A DNA stretch of 14,376 nt. It comes from Desulfobacterales bacterium. Lineage in GTDB: Bacteria > Desulfobacterota > Desulfobacteria > Desulfobacterales > RPRI01. Location of the stretch: NCBI GenBank assembly GCA_030689795.1, contig JAUYEO010000032.1:1-14376 (forward strand). Reading direction: 5' to 3'. The translations under genes were made by a program, and so were the position numbers. The notes below the pieces were generated by a model that worked only from the letters and a program-made list of their open reading frames with translations, searched no databases and was not told the origin of the DNA. This document shows, in pieces, positions 6,814 to 14,317 of this stretch (position 1 is the stretch's first letter; the number at the start of each line of letters is the position of its first letter).

Positions 6814-7572
6814 TCATTCCGTATTATTGTTCAGAACAACATTCTCATAATCTTCTTCCGGGAGCATATCAATATCTTCAATTTTAACGTACTCATCGCC
6901 CGCCGGTTGACTTTCAATCGATTTATCCGGCGGGAGCTCCGGGAATATTCCATGTTCAAATGTCAGGCAGCACATAAGCCTGCCGCACTGGCCGGAAATT
7001 TTAGTCGGATTCAGGGAAAGACTCTGTTCTTTTGCCATCCTTATTGAAACGGGCCCGAATTTATCCATGAATAGCGAACAGCAGATTTCACGGCCGCACC
7101 TCCCGAGTCCCCCGCACATCTTGGCCTGATTACGGATTCCCACCTGCCTCATTTCAATCCTGACGCCCAGCTCTTTTACAAGCGTTTTAACCAGTTGCCT
7201 GAAATCCACGCGTCCTTCTGCGGTAAAATAAAATGTGAGTTTGCTTGCGTCGAAAGAGTTTTCTACCGAGAAAAGACTCATTTTAAGGTCAAGCTCTTTT
7301 ACATTTTTGAGGCAAAAAGCATACGCATTTTGTTCCGTCTCCTTGTTTTTCGCTTTTTGCTGATAATCCTTTTCATTTGCCAGGCGAATCACTTTTTTAA
7401 GCGGTTTATCATGCGGGAGATCGGAATGGGCAGGCGCGACTGCTACCGTCCCTAAGCTTATCCCCTGCTCGGTTTCAACGATAACGTGATTTTCAACATT
7501 GAGTACAAATACGCCGCAGTCAAAGTCATATACTTTTCCGGCGGGCTTGAATCTGATGCCGACAACTTTCAT
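6814..7572 (-). CDS. ricT: PSP1-domain protein RicT (YaaT)
   Basis: 252 residues. RicT (YaaT) of Bacillus subtilis works with RicA and RicF in an iron-sulfur-containing complex that adjusts RNase Y-dependent mRNA processing; its role in Gram-negative bacteria is less clear. The PSP1 region spans roughly 60-145 (FYFTAEGRVDFRQLVKTL). It is followed by the diagnostic cysteine cluster: CGGLGRCGREICC (153-165) and CGRLMCC (196-202), seven cysteines in all, likely metal- or cluster-binding. The gene stands between holB and metG; holB followed by yaaT is the Bacillus order too, which supports the assignment. The C-terminal tail (220-252) is acidic and variable. The start MKVVGIRF is typical. The upstream gap is filled with repeats, so a separate promoter is possible but not identified. 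A ricA or ricF gene is not in this window. Confidence 0.95.
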   Translation of the reverse strand: MKVVGIRFKPAGKVYDFDCGVFVLNVENHVIVETEQGISLGTVAVAPAHSDLPHDKPLKKVIRLANEKDYQQKAKNKETEQNAYAFCLKNVKELDLKMSLFSVENSFDASKLTFYFTAEGRVDFRQLVKTLVKELGVRIEMRQVGIRNQAKMCGGLGRCGREICCSLFMDKFGPVSIRMAKEQSLSLNPTKISGQCGRLMCCLTFEHGIFPELPPDKSIESQPAGDEYVKIEDIDMLPEEDYENVVLNNNTE

Positions 7573-7745
7573 ATGTTAAGTCCACAAGTAACTACTCAGC
7601 CACAGATCTACGCTGATCATCGCTGATATTTTTTCTTTTATTATAGTTATTCAGGTTATTTAGACTGTAGGCTGAAGGTCTTTAGGCTGTAGGCTTTTAG
7701 GGATAAATCCTACAGTCTAACAGCCTTCAGCCTATCTCCTACAGC
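7573..7745. repeat. Composite palindromic intergenic repeat between holB and ricT
   Basis: Two parts. The left part (7587-7627) has AGTAACTAC then ten-base-spaced units ending CGCTGAT (7611-7617, 7621-7627). The right part (7660-7748) is made of CTGTAGG/CTGAAGG units forming inverted arms: TTAGACTGTAGG (7660-7671) with CCTACAGTCTAA (7709-7720); GGCTGAAGG (7670-7678) with CCTTCAGCC (7724-7732); TAGGCTGTAGG (7683-7693) with CCTACAGCCTA (7738-7748). The last arm runs into holB and supplies its stop codon. This looks like a dispersed REP/MITE-like palindromic element. It has no coding potential and could affect mRNA stability between holB and ricT. Confidence 0.78.
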
Positions 7746-8792
7746 CTATCCACCTGGGCTGTTACTTTGTACAAGCCTCAGTACCAGGGTTTCCGCAGTA
7801 AGCCTTAAATTTGCATTTGCCAGGATGTTTTTACGGGCAATCCGGATTTCATCAAATTTTGAAAGAAGATCCTTTTCCGTATGCCTAAACAATGCAGTTT
7901 TTGTTTTATCTGAAAGATCGAAGAATATGCTTTTCCCCGGATAATATTTAAAAACGGCGATATCCCTGTACCAGATTTTAAGTGTTTCGATGGAGTCTAA
8001 GAAATCTTCCTTATCTTTCGACAGCCTTTCAGCAAAAGCCATGCACTTCCCGGTCTCTTTCAATGATAAAGATTCAATTTCATTTATAAGCCAATCTCTT
8101 TTTTTAAGACGGCTTTTGTCGCTTAAAGCAACCGCGCGGTTAAAGCTCCCGTTTGCCATAGCTGCAAATATACCGGCATCAACCGGTTCAATCCCTTTGC
8201 TTTCAATCAGCATTTCAGCCAGCCTTTTCCGGGAAACAGGATTGAATCTTATCTGCTGGCACCGTGACGCGATAGTCGGAATAAGATCCGATTTTTCGGT
8301 TGCAGTCAGAATCAGAATGGTTCGCTCAGGCGGCTCTTCCAGTAATTTCAAAAGCGCATTTCCCGCTGCCGTATTCATAGTCTGGGCGTCAGATATAATG
8401 ACTGTGCGTATTCTTGCCTCATAGGGCTTAAATGCGAGAAGCTCACACAGGTCGCGAACCTGGGATATTCTGATATAAGGGCCGGAAGGCTCTATCTCGA
8501 TAACATCGGGATGACTGTTTGACAGGATCTTTCTGCATGAACTGCAAACGCCGCACGGCCCGTAGTTTTCCGGTTTTCCGGATGAAACGAGCCCTTTGGA
8601 ATTTACAGGCGATTCATCAGGACAGTTCCCCAAACAGTTGCAGGCCATTGCAAATGCCCTTGCAGCAGCCTGTTTCCCTACCCCTTCCATTCCCGTGAAA
8701 AGAAGCGCATGCGGAATGGCTCCCTTTCTGATGAAAGTATTTAAAATCAGGGCCGGCCTTATTTGATCCGTTATAGATTCAAAACCAGGCAC
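7746..8792 (-). CDS. holB: DNA polymerase III delta' subunit (clamp loader)
   Basis: 348 residues; delta' is the stator subunit of the clamp loader that places the beta sliding clamp on DNA during replication. The AAA+ fold has a P-loop-like GMEGVGKQ (34-41) lacking the usual Ser/Thr after GK, as expected for a non-hydrolysing delta' subunit. A cysteine-rich zinc module follows (C51, C53, C57 and GPCGVCSSCR at 78-87), then VIISDAQTMN (131-140), NALLKLLEEPP (145-155) and the SRC motif (176-178). The start is GTG at 8792-8790, three bases after the HU stop. The C-terminus ends RLVQSNSPGG, its stop codon lying in a palindromic repeat; the last residues may have been altered by the repeat. In many bacteria tmk precedes holB; here an HU-type gene does. 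Confidence 0.95.
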   Translation of the reverse strand: MPGFESITDQIRPALILNTFIRKGAIPHALLFTGMEGVGKQAAARAFAMACNCLGNCPDESPVNSKGLVSSGKPENYGPCGVCSSCRKILSNSHPDVIEIEPSGPYIRISQVRDLCELLAFKPYEARIRTVIISDAQTMNTAAGNALLKLLEEPPERTILILTATEKSDLIPTIASRCQQIRFNPVSRKRLAEMLIESKGIEPVDAGIFAAMANGSFNRAVALSDKSRLKKRDWLINEIESLSLKETGKCMAFAERLSKDKEDFLDSIETLKIWYRDIAVFKYYPGKSIFFDLSDKTKTALFRHTEKDLLSKFDEIRIARKNILANANLRLTAETLVLRLVQSNSPGG

Positions 8793-8795
8793 TAA

Positions 8796-9071
8796 TTAAA
8801 GGTCTACCCGTTCTTTCAGCTCTTTTCCGGATTTAAAGAAGGGGAGCTTTTTAGGCTTTATAGTTACTTTCTCGCCGGTCTTGGGATTTCTTCCGGTGTA
8901 ACTTTTGTAATTTTTTACATAAAAGCTGCACAAACCGCGTATTTCAATGCGGTCTCCCTTTGCCATAGAATCTGCCATTGAGTTAAAAAAAATCTGAACC
9001 ACTCTGGCTGCTTCCGATTTTGAGATGTTTGCCTCATTCTTGAGGGCCGAAATTAGCTCCAGTTTATTCAT
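8796..9071 (-). CDS. HU/IHF-beta-like nucleoid DNA-binding protein
   Basis: 91 residues, full length for the HU/IHF family, which bend DNA and organise the nucleoid as dimers. The helical N-terminus (MNKLELISALKNEANISKSE) is followed by the beta-arm signature RIEIRGLCSF and TGRNPKTGEKVTI, then LPFFKSGKELKERV. The TGRNPKTGE and KxLPxFKxGKEL forms are closer to IHF-beta and to delta-proteobacterial HU than to E. coli HU. At the conserved GFGSF turn it has GLCSF, placing a cysteine at the base of the arm. The start has a strong AGGAGG seven to eight bases upstream (9076-9083 on the plus strand). It probably forms an operon with holB. Confidence 0.95.
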   Translation of the reverse strand: MNKLELISALKNEANISKSEAARVVQIFFNSMADSMAKGDRIEIRGLCSFYVKNYKSYTGRNPKTGEKVTIKPKKLPFFKSGKELKERVDL

Positions 9072-9116
9072 GTTTCCTCCTTGAAAAATAACCGTGAACT
9101 TTCGATCTATATCTCT

Positions 9117-9145
9117 CTTTTAAATAAATGTTTATAATAAGTCAA
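9117..9145 (-). promoter_or_regulatory. Possible promoter for HU-holB-ricT-metG
   Basis: In the 78-base gap between the NusG-like gene and HU the minus strand has TTGACT (9145-9140) followed after 16-17 bases by an AT-rich hexamer, TTAAAA or TAAAAG (about 9123-9117). The -35 is good, the -10 poor. It could give the HU gene an expression level independent of lptD. Confidence 0.35.
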
Positions 9146-9149
9146 GCAG

Positions 9150-9674
9150 TTATGATAATTTTTGTGTCAAAACCTCAATATCCTCTTCATCGACTTCCAC
9201 TGAAGCGAACTGACCGAGCGCTTCAATGTTGACTATTACACGTCCGATTTTACCGTATCTTGCAAATGTTCCCATAACACCTTCAAGGGGTCCGCTTATG
9301 ATGATAACCCTGTTTCCTTTTTTAAAGACGGTTCCCGTTAATATTTTACCGTCTCCTGCCGTCATGATTTTAAGCGATTCTATGGTTTCGTGGGAGACAG
9401 GGAGAGGGCCGCTCTGGTTTCCTACCAGGCGGACAACTCCGGCGGTTTTAACAATTTCAATATGCCTGCGGGCGGTAAGATCGGATTTCACGAACAGGTA
9501 TCCCGGGAAAAGAGGAATTCTTATCATGACTTTTCTGTCGACCCGCCTGCTTCTGACCAGAACTTTCGGTAAAAAGACTTCCATTGATTTTTTTGTTAAT
9601 CCATCATGAACCACGGTTTCAAACCTGCTTCTGGTATGAAGCACGTACCATGAAGGAGTTATTATTGCTGTCAT
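9150..9674 (-). CDS. NusG paralogue of the UpxY/RfaH/LoaP type (transcription antiterminator)
   Basis: 174 residues. Specialised NusG proteins bind RNA polymerase and suppress pausing or termination in selected operons, usually long ones for polysaccharide, lipopolysaccharide or secondary metabolites. The NGN domain (about 7-100) has WYVLHTRSRFE, VFLPKVLVRSRR and PLFPGYLFVK. The KOW domain (about 116-145) has FKKGNRVIIISGPLEGVMG. The length and the FLP/PLFPGYLFV wording fit the UpxY/RfaH-like branch more than housekeeping NusG, which would lie next to secE and rplK. Its ATG follows the lptD stop with no gap (TAGATG), so it is co-translated with lptD. The targets are not visible here; a link to envelope polysaccharide synthesis is inference from lptD. 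Confidence 0.9.
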   Translation of the reverse strand: MTAIITPSWYVLHTRSRFETVVHDGLTKKSMEVFLPKVLVRSRRVDRKVMIRIPLFPGYLFVKSDLTARRHIEIVKTAGVVRLVGNQSGPLPVSHETIESLKIMTAGDGKILTGTVFKKGNRVIIISGPLEGVMGTFARYGKIGRVIVNIEALGQFASVEVDEEDIEVLTQKLS

Positions 9675-11987
9675 CTATTGCCCGAGACCTCCCAGACCTG
9701 TGAAGTTTACCATGAAAGAATATTTTTTATCGTCAACCTCATCCGTATATCGTAAATCAACCGACCAGCACTGGGCGGTATACAGGAATCCGAATCCTGT
9801 TTTTATCCTTTTATTATCAAGGATATTGAGTTCATGATCGGCTTTTAATAAGAGATTGTCAAAGATTTTTATGTTAAGGGTTGAAAGCAGGGATTCTATG
9901 GAATCACGGGCAAATCTGTATTCTGTGGAGAGCGAATCCCCCCGGCCATCCGATAATGTACTTGAAGCGTTCCGCGTGACAAACCAGTTGTCATACGGCG
10001 ACCATGTTGCATCCGCCGATAAAGAGATATATTTTATCGGACTTAATCTGAGTTCTCCGTATACCGGGGAAAAAGGCCTTCCATCCCTCTTGTTTTCCCT
10101 TTCTTCGTTTATATTGAAGCTTTGCTCAACCTTTATTCTTAAAAATTCATTATATGCGTAAGAAGGCTTTTCTTCCTTTTTCTCACCGGAACCGCCGATT
10201 TTGCCCGGAATAGATCTTGATGTAAAAGTGTTTGTTAACGAATAGGTTATCAGGTTATTCTTTGCTATCCGGTCAATGCTGTCAAAGAAAGGATAATCGG
10301 TCTGTTTCTCATCCGGTATGAAATTATAAACAATCTGTGGTTTGATTGAATGTTTGATGCTCTCCACTTGCTCACTGTTTATTTTAAAAACGCCGAACAG
10401 CTCGGTGGAAAGGTCAAGTTTAAAATCGAATAGTTCTCTGTTATGGGTTGTGTCGTTTTCAGTGGTATCTCTTCCCGACGGGTCCACATACCAGGTTGTA
10501 TGCCGTAATCCGAGAGAGGGCTCAAATGTAAGAAAGTTTTTAAACCTGTAAGGCAGGTAGATCCTCGGATACAGGTCGATGCGATGGCCTGATGTTCCGT
10601 CTTTCCTGTAAAAATTGGTATATTCGGAGTCGAGATCGGTATAAAGAGGCGTGCCTGATATCTGTTGTTTTGCGCCGTTGAACTCTATAACGGGCAGCTT
10701 GTGCAGGGTGTTATCCGTGTCGCTCCATCTGCGGTTGATGACATTATCATACCAGCGGGTTTCCGCATTTAAGGTGAAGGAAGACCAGTTTTTGGAAAGA
10801 TTCAGCCTGTTGATTCTGACAGGATCATCGTAATTATCTATCTCCCTTCCGAAATATTTATTAAAATAGCTTTCCGTCGAGTCAAAACCGTTGTATCCGT
10901 CCCTGAATTCATGAAGATAGTCCTGATCGCTTACAAAATCGAGATCGACTTTTGCATTAAATCCGAAGGGCATTTTCTGGTTATTCTTCATTCTGAACCA
11001 GTGCCTGTCGGAATTGGGGCGGAGACTCCTGTCGTCTTCATATCCCCATTTTTTACTTGAATCGCCGGCGCCGTCATCTCTCCTCCGGTCGTCAAGAAAG
11101 TCATACATGACGGTTCCCTTCGATTCGTCGATTGAAACATAACGGTATTCGAATCCGGCCTTTTCACCGCGCTCACTCATATGATGGGCATAGAAAGTAG
11201 CGTCGGTGTTTTCATTTATTGCCCAGAAATAAGGCTGATTGTATTCAATTCCTTTACGGTCGGATTGCGCAATCTGCGGAGAGAGGAGGCCCGACTGGCG
11301 CTTGAATTTTGCGGGAAAGGCAAAAAAAGGAGTATAAACAACCGGCATTTTTTTTGTCCAGAAAGTGGCATGATTTATAGTGCCGTAGCCTTCAATGTTT
11401 ATTTTAAGTTTTTTACCTGTTATTTTCCAGGCAGGCGTTTCACCGTCGCAGGTTGAAACAGTCGCCTCCTCTGCGGCATAGGAGTTTTCCCCTGTTTTTT
11501 CGATATTGCCGCCGCTTATATGGAAGTTGTTCTCCTTAATAAAGACCGTTCCTTCATGTATGATCCCTGTTTCAGATTTAAGATCCACGTCAAGGCTCGC
11601 TCCTGAAAGGATATCTTCCCCTGCATTCATTACGACATTTCCCTGTGCAAATGCCTTGAATGCATTATGGTCAAAGCGGACAAAGTCTGCCGAAAGCCTC
11701 GTATCTTTTTTGGTTATAACGACATTTCCGGAGGCTGAGTATATATTGGTATTACGGTCATGACTGATTTCATCGGCGGAAATATTCCAGGGCTCGTTGG
11801 GATCGTCATTTTTAAAGCGATCCGTTCCGCTTAAGGCAAAAACATCGGAAGGAATAAAAGAGAGAAAGGCAAATATAATTAACAGTATGATGAAATAACC
11901 AAATATATGTTCTGCCTTCGGAACCCTCGATCTCTCTTTTTTGGAAAAATGAAAAAGGCAATTGTCTCTATATTTGCGCTGGAGCAT
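9675..11987 (-). CDS. lptD: LPS-assembly outer-membrane protein LptD
   Basis: LptD with lipoprotein LptE inserts lipopolysaccharide into the outer leaflet of the outer membrane. 770 residues. A 27-residue basic N-terminal extension is followed by a hydrophobic signal segment (about 28-48, FGYFIILLIIFAFLSF) and a likely cleavage after VFA (49-51). The periplasmic OstA/jellyroll domain covers about 65-175 (NISADEISHDRN, ASGNVVITKKDTRLSADFV). The beta-barrel domain runs to the C-terminus, with the family stretch YTPFFAFPAKFKRQSGLLSP (218-237). The mature protein has just two cysteines, C180 (STCDGE) and C740 (AQCWSVDLRY), placed like the pair forming one of the E. coli inter-domain disulfides (C173-C725). 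The other E. coli pair is absent. It heads the minus-strand series and is divergent from surE. No strong ribosome binding site precedes the ATG, but no better start is seen. Confidence 0.95.
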   Translation of the reverse strand: MLQRKYRDNCLFHFSKKERSRVPKAEHIFGYFIILLIIFAFLSFIPSDVFALSGTDRFKNDDPNEPWNISADEISHDRNTNIYSASGNVVITKKDTRLSADFVRFDHNAFKAFAQGNVVMNAGEDILSGASLDVDLKSETGIIHEGTVFIKENNFHISGGNIEKTGENSYAAEEATVSTCDGETPAWKITGKKLKINIEGYGTINHATFWTKKMPVVYTPFFAFPAKFKRQSGLLSPQIAQSDRKGIEYNQPYFWAINENTDATFYAHHMSERGEKAGFEYRYVSIDESKGTVMYDFLDDRRRDDGAGDSSKKWGYEDDRSLRPNSDRHWFRMKNNQKMPFGFNAKVDLDFVSDQDYLHEFRDGYNGFDSTESYFNKYFGREIDNYDDPVRINRLNLSKNWSSFTLNAETRWYDNVINRRWSDTDNTLHKLPVIEFNGAKQQISGTPLYTDLDSEYTNFYRKDGTSGHRIDLYPRIYLPYRFKNFLTFEPSLGLRHTTWYVDPSGRDTTENDTTHNRELFDFKLDLSTELFGVFKINSEQVESIKHSIKPQIVYNFIPDEKQTDYPFFDSIDRIAKNNLITYSLTNTFTSRSIPGKIGGSGEKKEEKPSYAYNEFLRIKVEQSFNINEERENKRDGRPFSPVYGELRLSPIKYISLSADATWSPYDNWFVTRNASSTLSDGRGDSLSTEYRFARDSIESLLSTLNIKIFDNLLLKADHELNILDNKRIKTGFGFLYTAQCWSVDLRYTDEVDDKKYSFMVNFTGLGGLGQ

Positions 11988-12018
11988 GAGTATCCGGAAT
12001 ATTTAAGGTTCTATCGTT

Positions 12019-12024
12019 ATTATA
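12019..12024 (-). promoter_or_regulatory. Candidate -10 element for lptD
   Basis: The 217-base gap between the divergent lptD and surE genes holds a perfect minus-strand TATAAT (12024-12019) about 31 bases before the lptD ATG. No good -35 lies at the right distance (ACTTTC or AACTTT only), so an activator-dependent or alternative-sigma start is possible. For surE the AT-rich run at 12120-12165 offers several weak -10-like sequences, none convincing. Confidence 0.3.
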
Positions 12025-12204
12025 ATAAACGCTATCTGCCCGAAAGTTCAGCGATTTTGGGACAAATTTATTGAACAGATTATAAGAGAGGTTTGTAAAA
12101 AGCAAGAGTCAGTTTTTAAAAAATACTTTCTTTCAAAAAGAATAAAATTGGTTTATTGTATAACAGAGTGTTATGAAGAGGTTTCACAGAGGTATTTTAT
12201 AAAT

Positions 12205-12966
12205 ATGAAGGTACTGATTACCAATGACGACGGCATTTATGCCGAGGGTCTGTGGGCGTTATACAGAGCATTCATCAAAAATCATTCAGTGACGGTTGTC
12301 GCCCCTGATCGTGAGAGAAGCGCCGTAAGTCACGCGATAACGCTGCATGAACCCCTTCGGGCAAAGAGAGTCAATCTGGACGGAGGGTTTCCCGGATATG
12401 CAGTCAACGGCACTCCTGTTGATTGCATAAAGCTCGGCATATTGGAAATTCTCGGTTGCAAACCGGATGTTGTTGTTTCCGGAATAAATCCCGGAGCAAA
12501 TGTCGGTGTTAATCTCAATTATTCGGGAACAGTCGCTGCGGCAAAGGAGGCCTCGTTTTATGGAGTCAGCGCGATCGCCGTATCCATCCAGGGATATGAG
12601 ACGAAATACCTGGATGACGCGGCTTGTTTTATTGAAAAACTGACTGAAAAGGTTGTTGAAAAAGGGCTCCCGTTCGGGACTTTTCTGAATGTCAATCTGC
12701 CCGGCATGTCGGTCGGAGAGGCAGCCGGAGTGAGGATCAGCAGGCAGGGCATAGATATTTTCCCGGAGTTTTTTGAAAAAAGAGTCGATCCGAGAAACCG
12801 CATATATTACTGGCAGGGATATGACACAAATCCCTCCGTATATAATCCCGATACAGACGGAGCGGCGCTTTGCGATAACTATATATCGATAACTCCGATT
12901 AAGTGCGATATGACGGACGACAGCATGATGAAGGCGCTCAAGGAGTGGGATATAAACAAAAGCTGA
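12205..12966 (+). CDS. surE: 5'/3'-nucleotidase SurE
   Basis: Metal-dependent nucleoside monophosphatase linked to stationary-phase survival; cytoplasmic. 253 residues from the ATG at 12205. That start is chosen because SurE proteins begin MKVLITNDDG; the frame is open 19 codons further upstream but that part is not family sequence. The active-site residues D8, D9 (TNDDG), S39 (ERSAVSHAIT) and N95 (SGINPGANVG) match the family's metal ligands. An AGAGG (12187-12191) lies about 13 bases upstream, a little far. The gene is divergent from lptD. In many proteobacteria surE precedes pcm and nlpD, but here a repeat region and then yhaM follow. Confidence 0.97.
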   Translation: MKVLITNDDGIYAEGLWALYRAFIKNHSVTVVAPDRERSAVSHAITLHEPLRAKRVNLDGGFPGYAVNGTPVDCIKLGILEILGCKPDVVVSGINPGANVGVNLNYSGTVAAAKEASFYGVSAIAVSIQGYETKYLDDAACFIEKLTEKVVEKGLPFGTFLNVNLPGMSVGEAAGVRISRQGIDIFPEFFEKRVDPRNRIYYWQGYDTNPSVYNPDTDGAALCDNYISITPIKCDMTDDSMMKALKEWDINKS

Positions 12967-13239
12967 CGGCTTTGCAATATGTCCGAAGGATAGGGCCTTT
13001 TTGGACGCAGATGAACGCAGATTTCAGAGATTTTAGTAACTACACAGGTTATAAGGTTCACGGTTCACAGTTGGTTGGCTTCCGTTTCTCATATTTCCTG
13101 AGATAGTTCATGAATCAGCAGTCTAACCTTGAACCGTGAACCTTGGAACTTTGAACCTAAGTAGTTATGAGTTAAATAATTATCTGCGGGTATCGGCGAA
13201 AATCTGCGTCCTGATTAATTTAAGGTTGGGAGGATTTGC
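12967..13239. repeat. Nested palindromic intergenic element between surE and yhaM
   Basis: No gene is seen here. Nested inverted repeats span 13003-13211: outer GGACGCAGAT (13003-13012) with ATCTGCGTCC (13202-13211); CGCAGAT (13016-13022) with ATCTGCG (13182-13188); TAACTAC (13037-13043) with GTAGTTA (13161-13167); and a perfect 15-base pair, 13053-13067 with 13130-13144, containing GGTTCACGGTTCA and its complement. The outer left arm also shows a ten-base direct repeat (ACGCAGAT at 13005 and 13015). The arrangement is MITE- or REP-like; as RNA it would fold into a long, imperfect hairpin separating surE from yhaM. The 9-mer AGTAACTAC is shared with the holB-ricT repeat region. Confidence 0.8.
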
Positions 13240-14220
13240 ATGAAAAAGCAATATGTCGGAGCTTTTAAGGCAGGGGATAAGGCGGATGATGTTTTTGTCC
13301 TTTATGAAAAAAATCTGGCTCAAAAAAAAGACGGGAGCGATTATCTTAATATTACCCTTTCGGACAAGACAGGAAAGATAAAAGGGGTCGTATGGGATAA
13401 TGTGGATAAAATTACAGCAGGGACAAATGCCGGCGATTATGTTCATGTCAGGGGAAATGTTTCTGAATACAAGGGAACCTTGCAGGTTGTAATAAAGAGC
13501 ATGGAGGCCATCTTGCCGGATTCGATTGATCCTTCCGAGTTTCTTCCGGCGACCGGGCGTGATATCGATTCCATGCTTAAGCAACTGGCCGGTCTTTCCG
13601 ATTCAATCAAAGAGAAAAAACTAAGAGAGCTTTTTACGGCTTTCTGGAATGACGCTGAGTTTGTTGAAAAATTCAAAAAAGCTCCTGCCGCGAAAAAAAT
13701 GCATCATGCTTATATCGGCGGCCTGCTGGAGCATACCCTTTCAATGGCTCTTCTCGCGGATAGAATCGCAGGCCATTACAGCGGTCTTGACAGGGATCTT
13801 CTTATTGCCGGAACGATTCTTCATGACATCGGGAAAATAAGGGAATTTGAATACGATGTTAAAATTGATTATTCGGATGAAGGGAGGCTTTTAAGCCATA
13901 TAGTGATAGGCCTCGGAATGATCGATGAGAAGATTAAGGAAATTCAAGAATTCCCGGGAGCCCTGGCGCTTATGTTAAGGCACATGATAGTTAGCCATCA
14001 CGGCACGAGGGACTTTGGTTCTCCTGAGCCGCCAAAGACGGTTGAAGCAGTCCTTCTTAATTATATCGACGAAATCGATTCAAAGATAAGCGGCATACGG
14101 GAATTCATTGCTTTGGGAGAGGGAGGAGGAAACTGGACATCCTATCACAAAATACTTGAGCGCCATTTTTACACAGGGGAAAACGGTATGCCGTCAAAGG
14201 AAGAAAAGAGACTGGAATAA
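13240..14220 (+). CDS. yhaM: 3'-5' exoribonuclease YhaM family (OB-fold plus HD domain)
   Basis: 326 residues, close to the 314 of Bacillus subtilis YhaM, a metal-dependent 3'-5' exoribonuclease taking part in RNA turnover. The N-terminal OB-fold (about 1-90) has DGSDYLNITLSDKTGKIKG and GDYVHVRGNVSEYKG. The HD domain has the ordered motifs HHAYIGGLLEHTLSMA (154-169, metal His), TILHDIGKIREFEY (192-205, the HD pair) and HMIVSHHG (248-255), then the C-terminal YIDEIDSKISG. The ATG at 13240 has a strong GGGAGG eight bases upstream. It stands alone after the palindromic element. This family is typical of Gram-positive bacteria but also common in Desulfobacterota, so it does not by itself signal transfer. 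RNA is the presumed substrate; DNA is also attacked by some members. Confidence 0.93.
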   Translation: MKKQYVGAFKAGDKADDVFVLYEKNLAQKKDGSDYLNITLSDKTGKIKGVVWDNVDKITAGTNAGDYVHVRGNVSEYKGTLQVVIKSMEAILPDSIDPSEFLPATGRDIDSMLKQLAGLSDSIKEKKLRELFTAFWNDAEFVEKFKKAPAAKKMHHAYIGGLLEHTLSMALLADRIAGHYSGLDRDLLIAGTILHDIGKIREFEYDVKIDYSDEGRLLSHIVIGLGMIDEKIKEIQEFPGALALMLRHMIVSHHGTRDFGSPEPPKTVEAVLLNYIDEIDSKISGIREFIALGEGGGNWTSYHKILERHFYTGENGMPSKEEKRLE

Positions 14221-14223
14221 AGA

Positions 14224-14268
14224 TGATTTTTTACAAGCACTCATAAATGATGGACTCGTAAAAAGTCA
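14224..14268. repeat. Imperfect palindromic unit after yhaM, possible terminator hairpin
   Basis: TGATTTTTTAC (14224-14234) pairs with GTAAAAAGTCA (14258-14268), 10 of 11 bases; the inner arms (ACTCAT and ATGATGGACT) pair partly. It lies four bases past the yhaM stop. There is no trailing T-run, so it is not a classic rho-independent terminator, but the hairpin may end or protect the transcript. The GGACTCGTAAAAAGTC core looks like a dispersed repeat. Confidence 0.5.
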
Positions 14269-14317
14269 TATGCGAACGGATTTGAGATTTTTGGGGAATA
14301 GATTTTTAAGGAACTGA

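Noticed and set aside
7660..7748. CRISPR-like array in the holB-ricT gap
   Set aside because: The units are inverted and overlapping, with no regular spacers; it is a palindromic repeat.
12148..12204. Upstream extension of the surE frame to a TTG at 12148
   Set aside because: SurE proteins begin MKVLITNDDG; the 19 extra residues resemble no SurE and come from an AT-rich leader.
14108..14317. Small plus-strand frame overlapping the yhaM end
   Set aside because: It lies mostly within yhaM in another frame and runs into the palindromic repeat; no ribosome binding site or motif.
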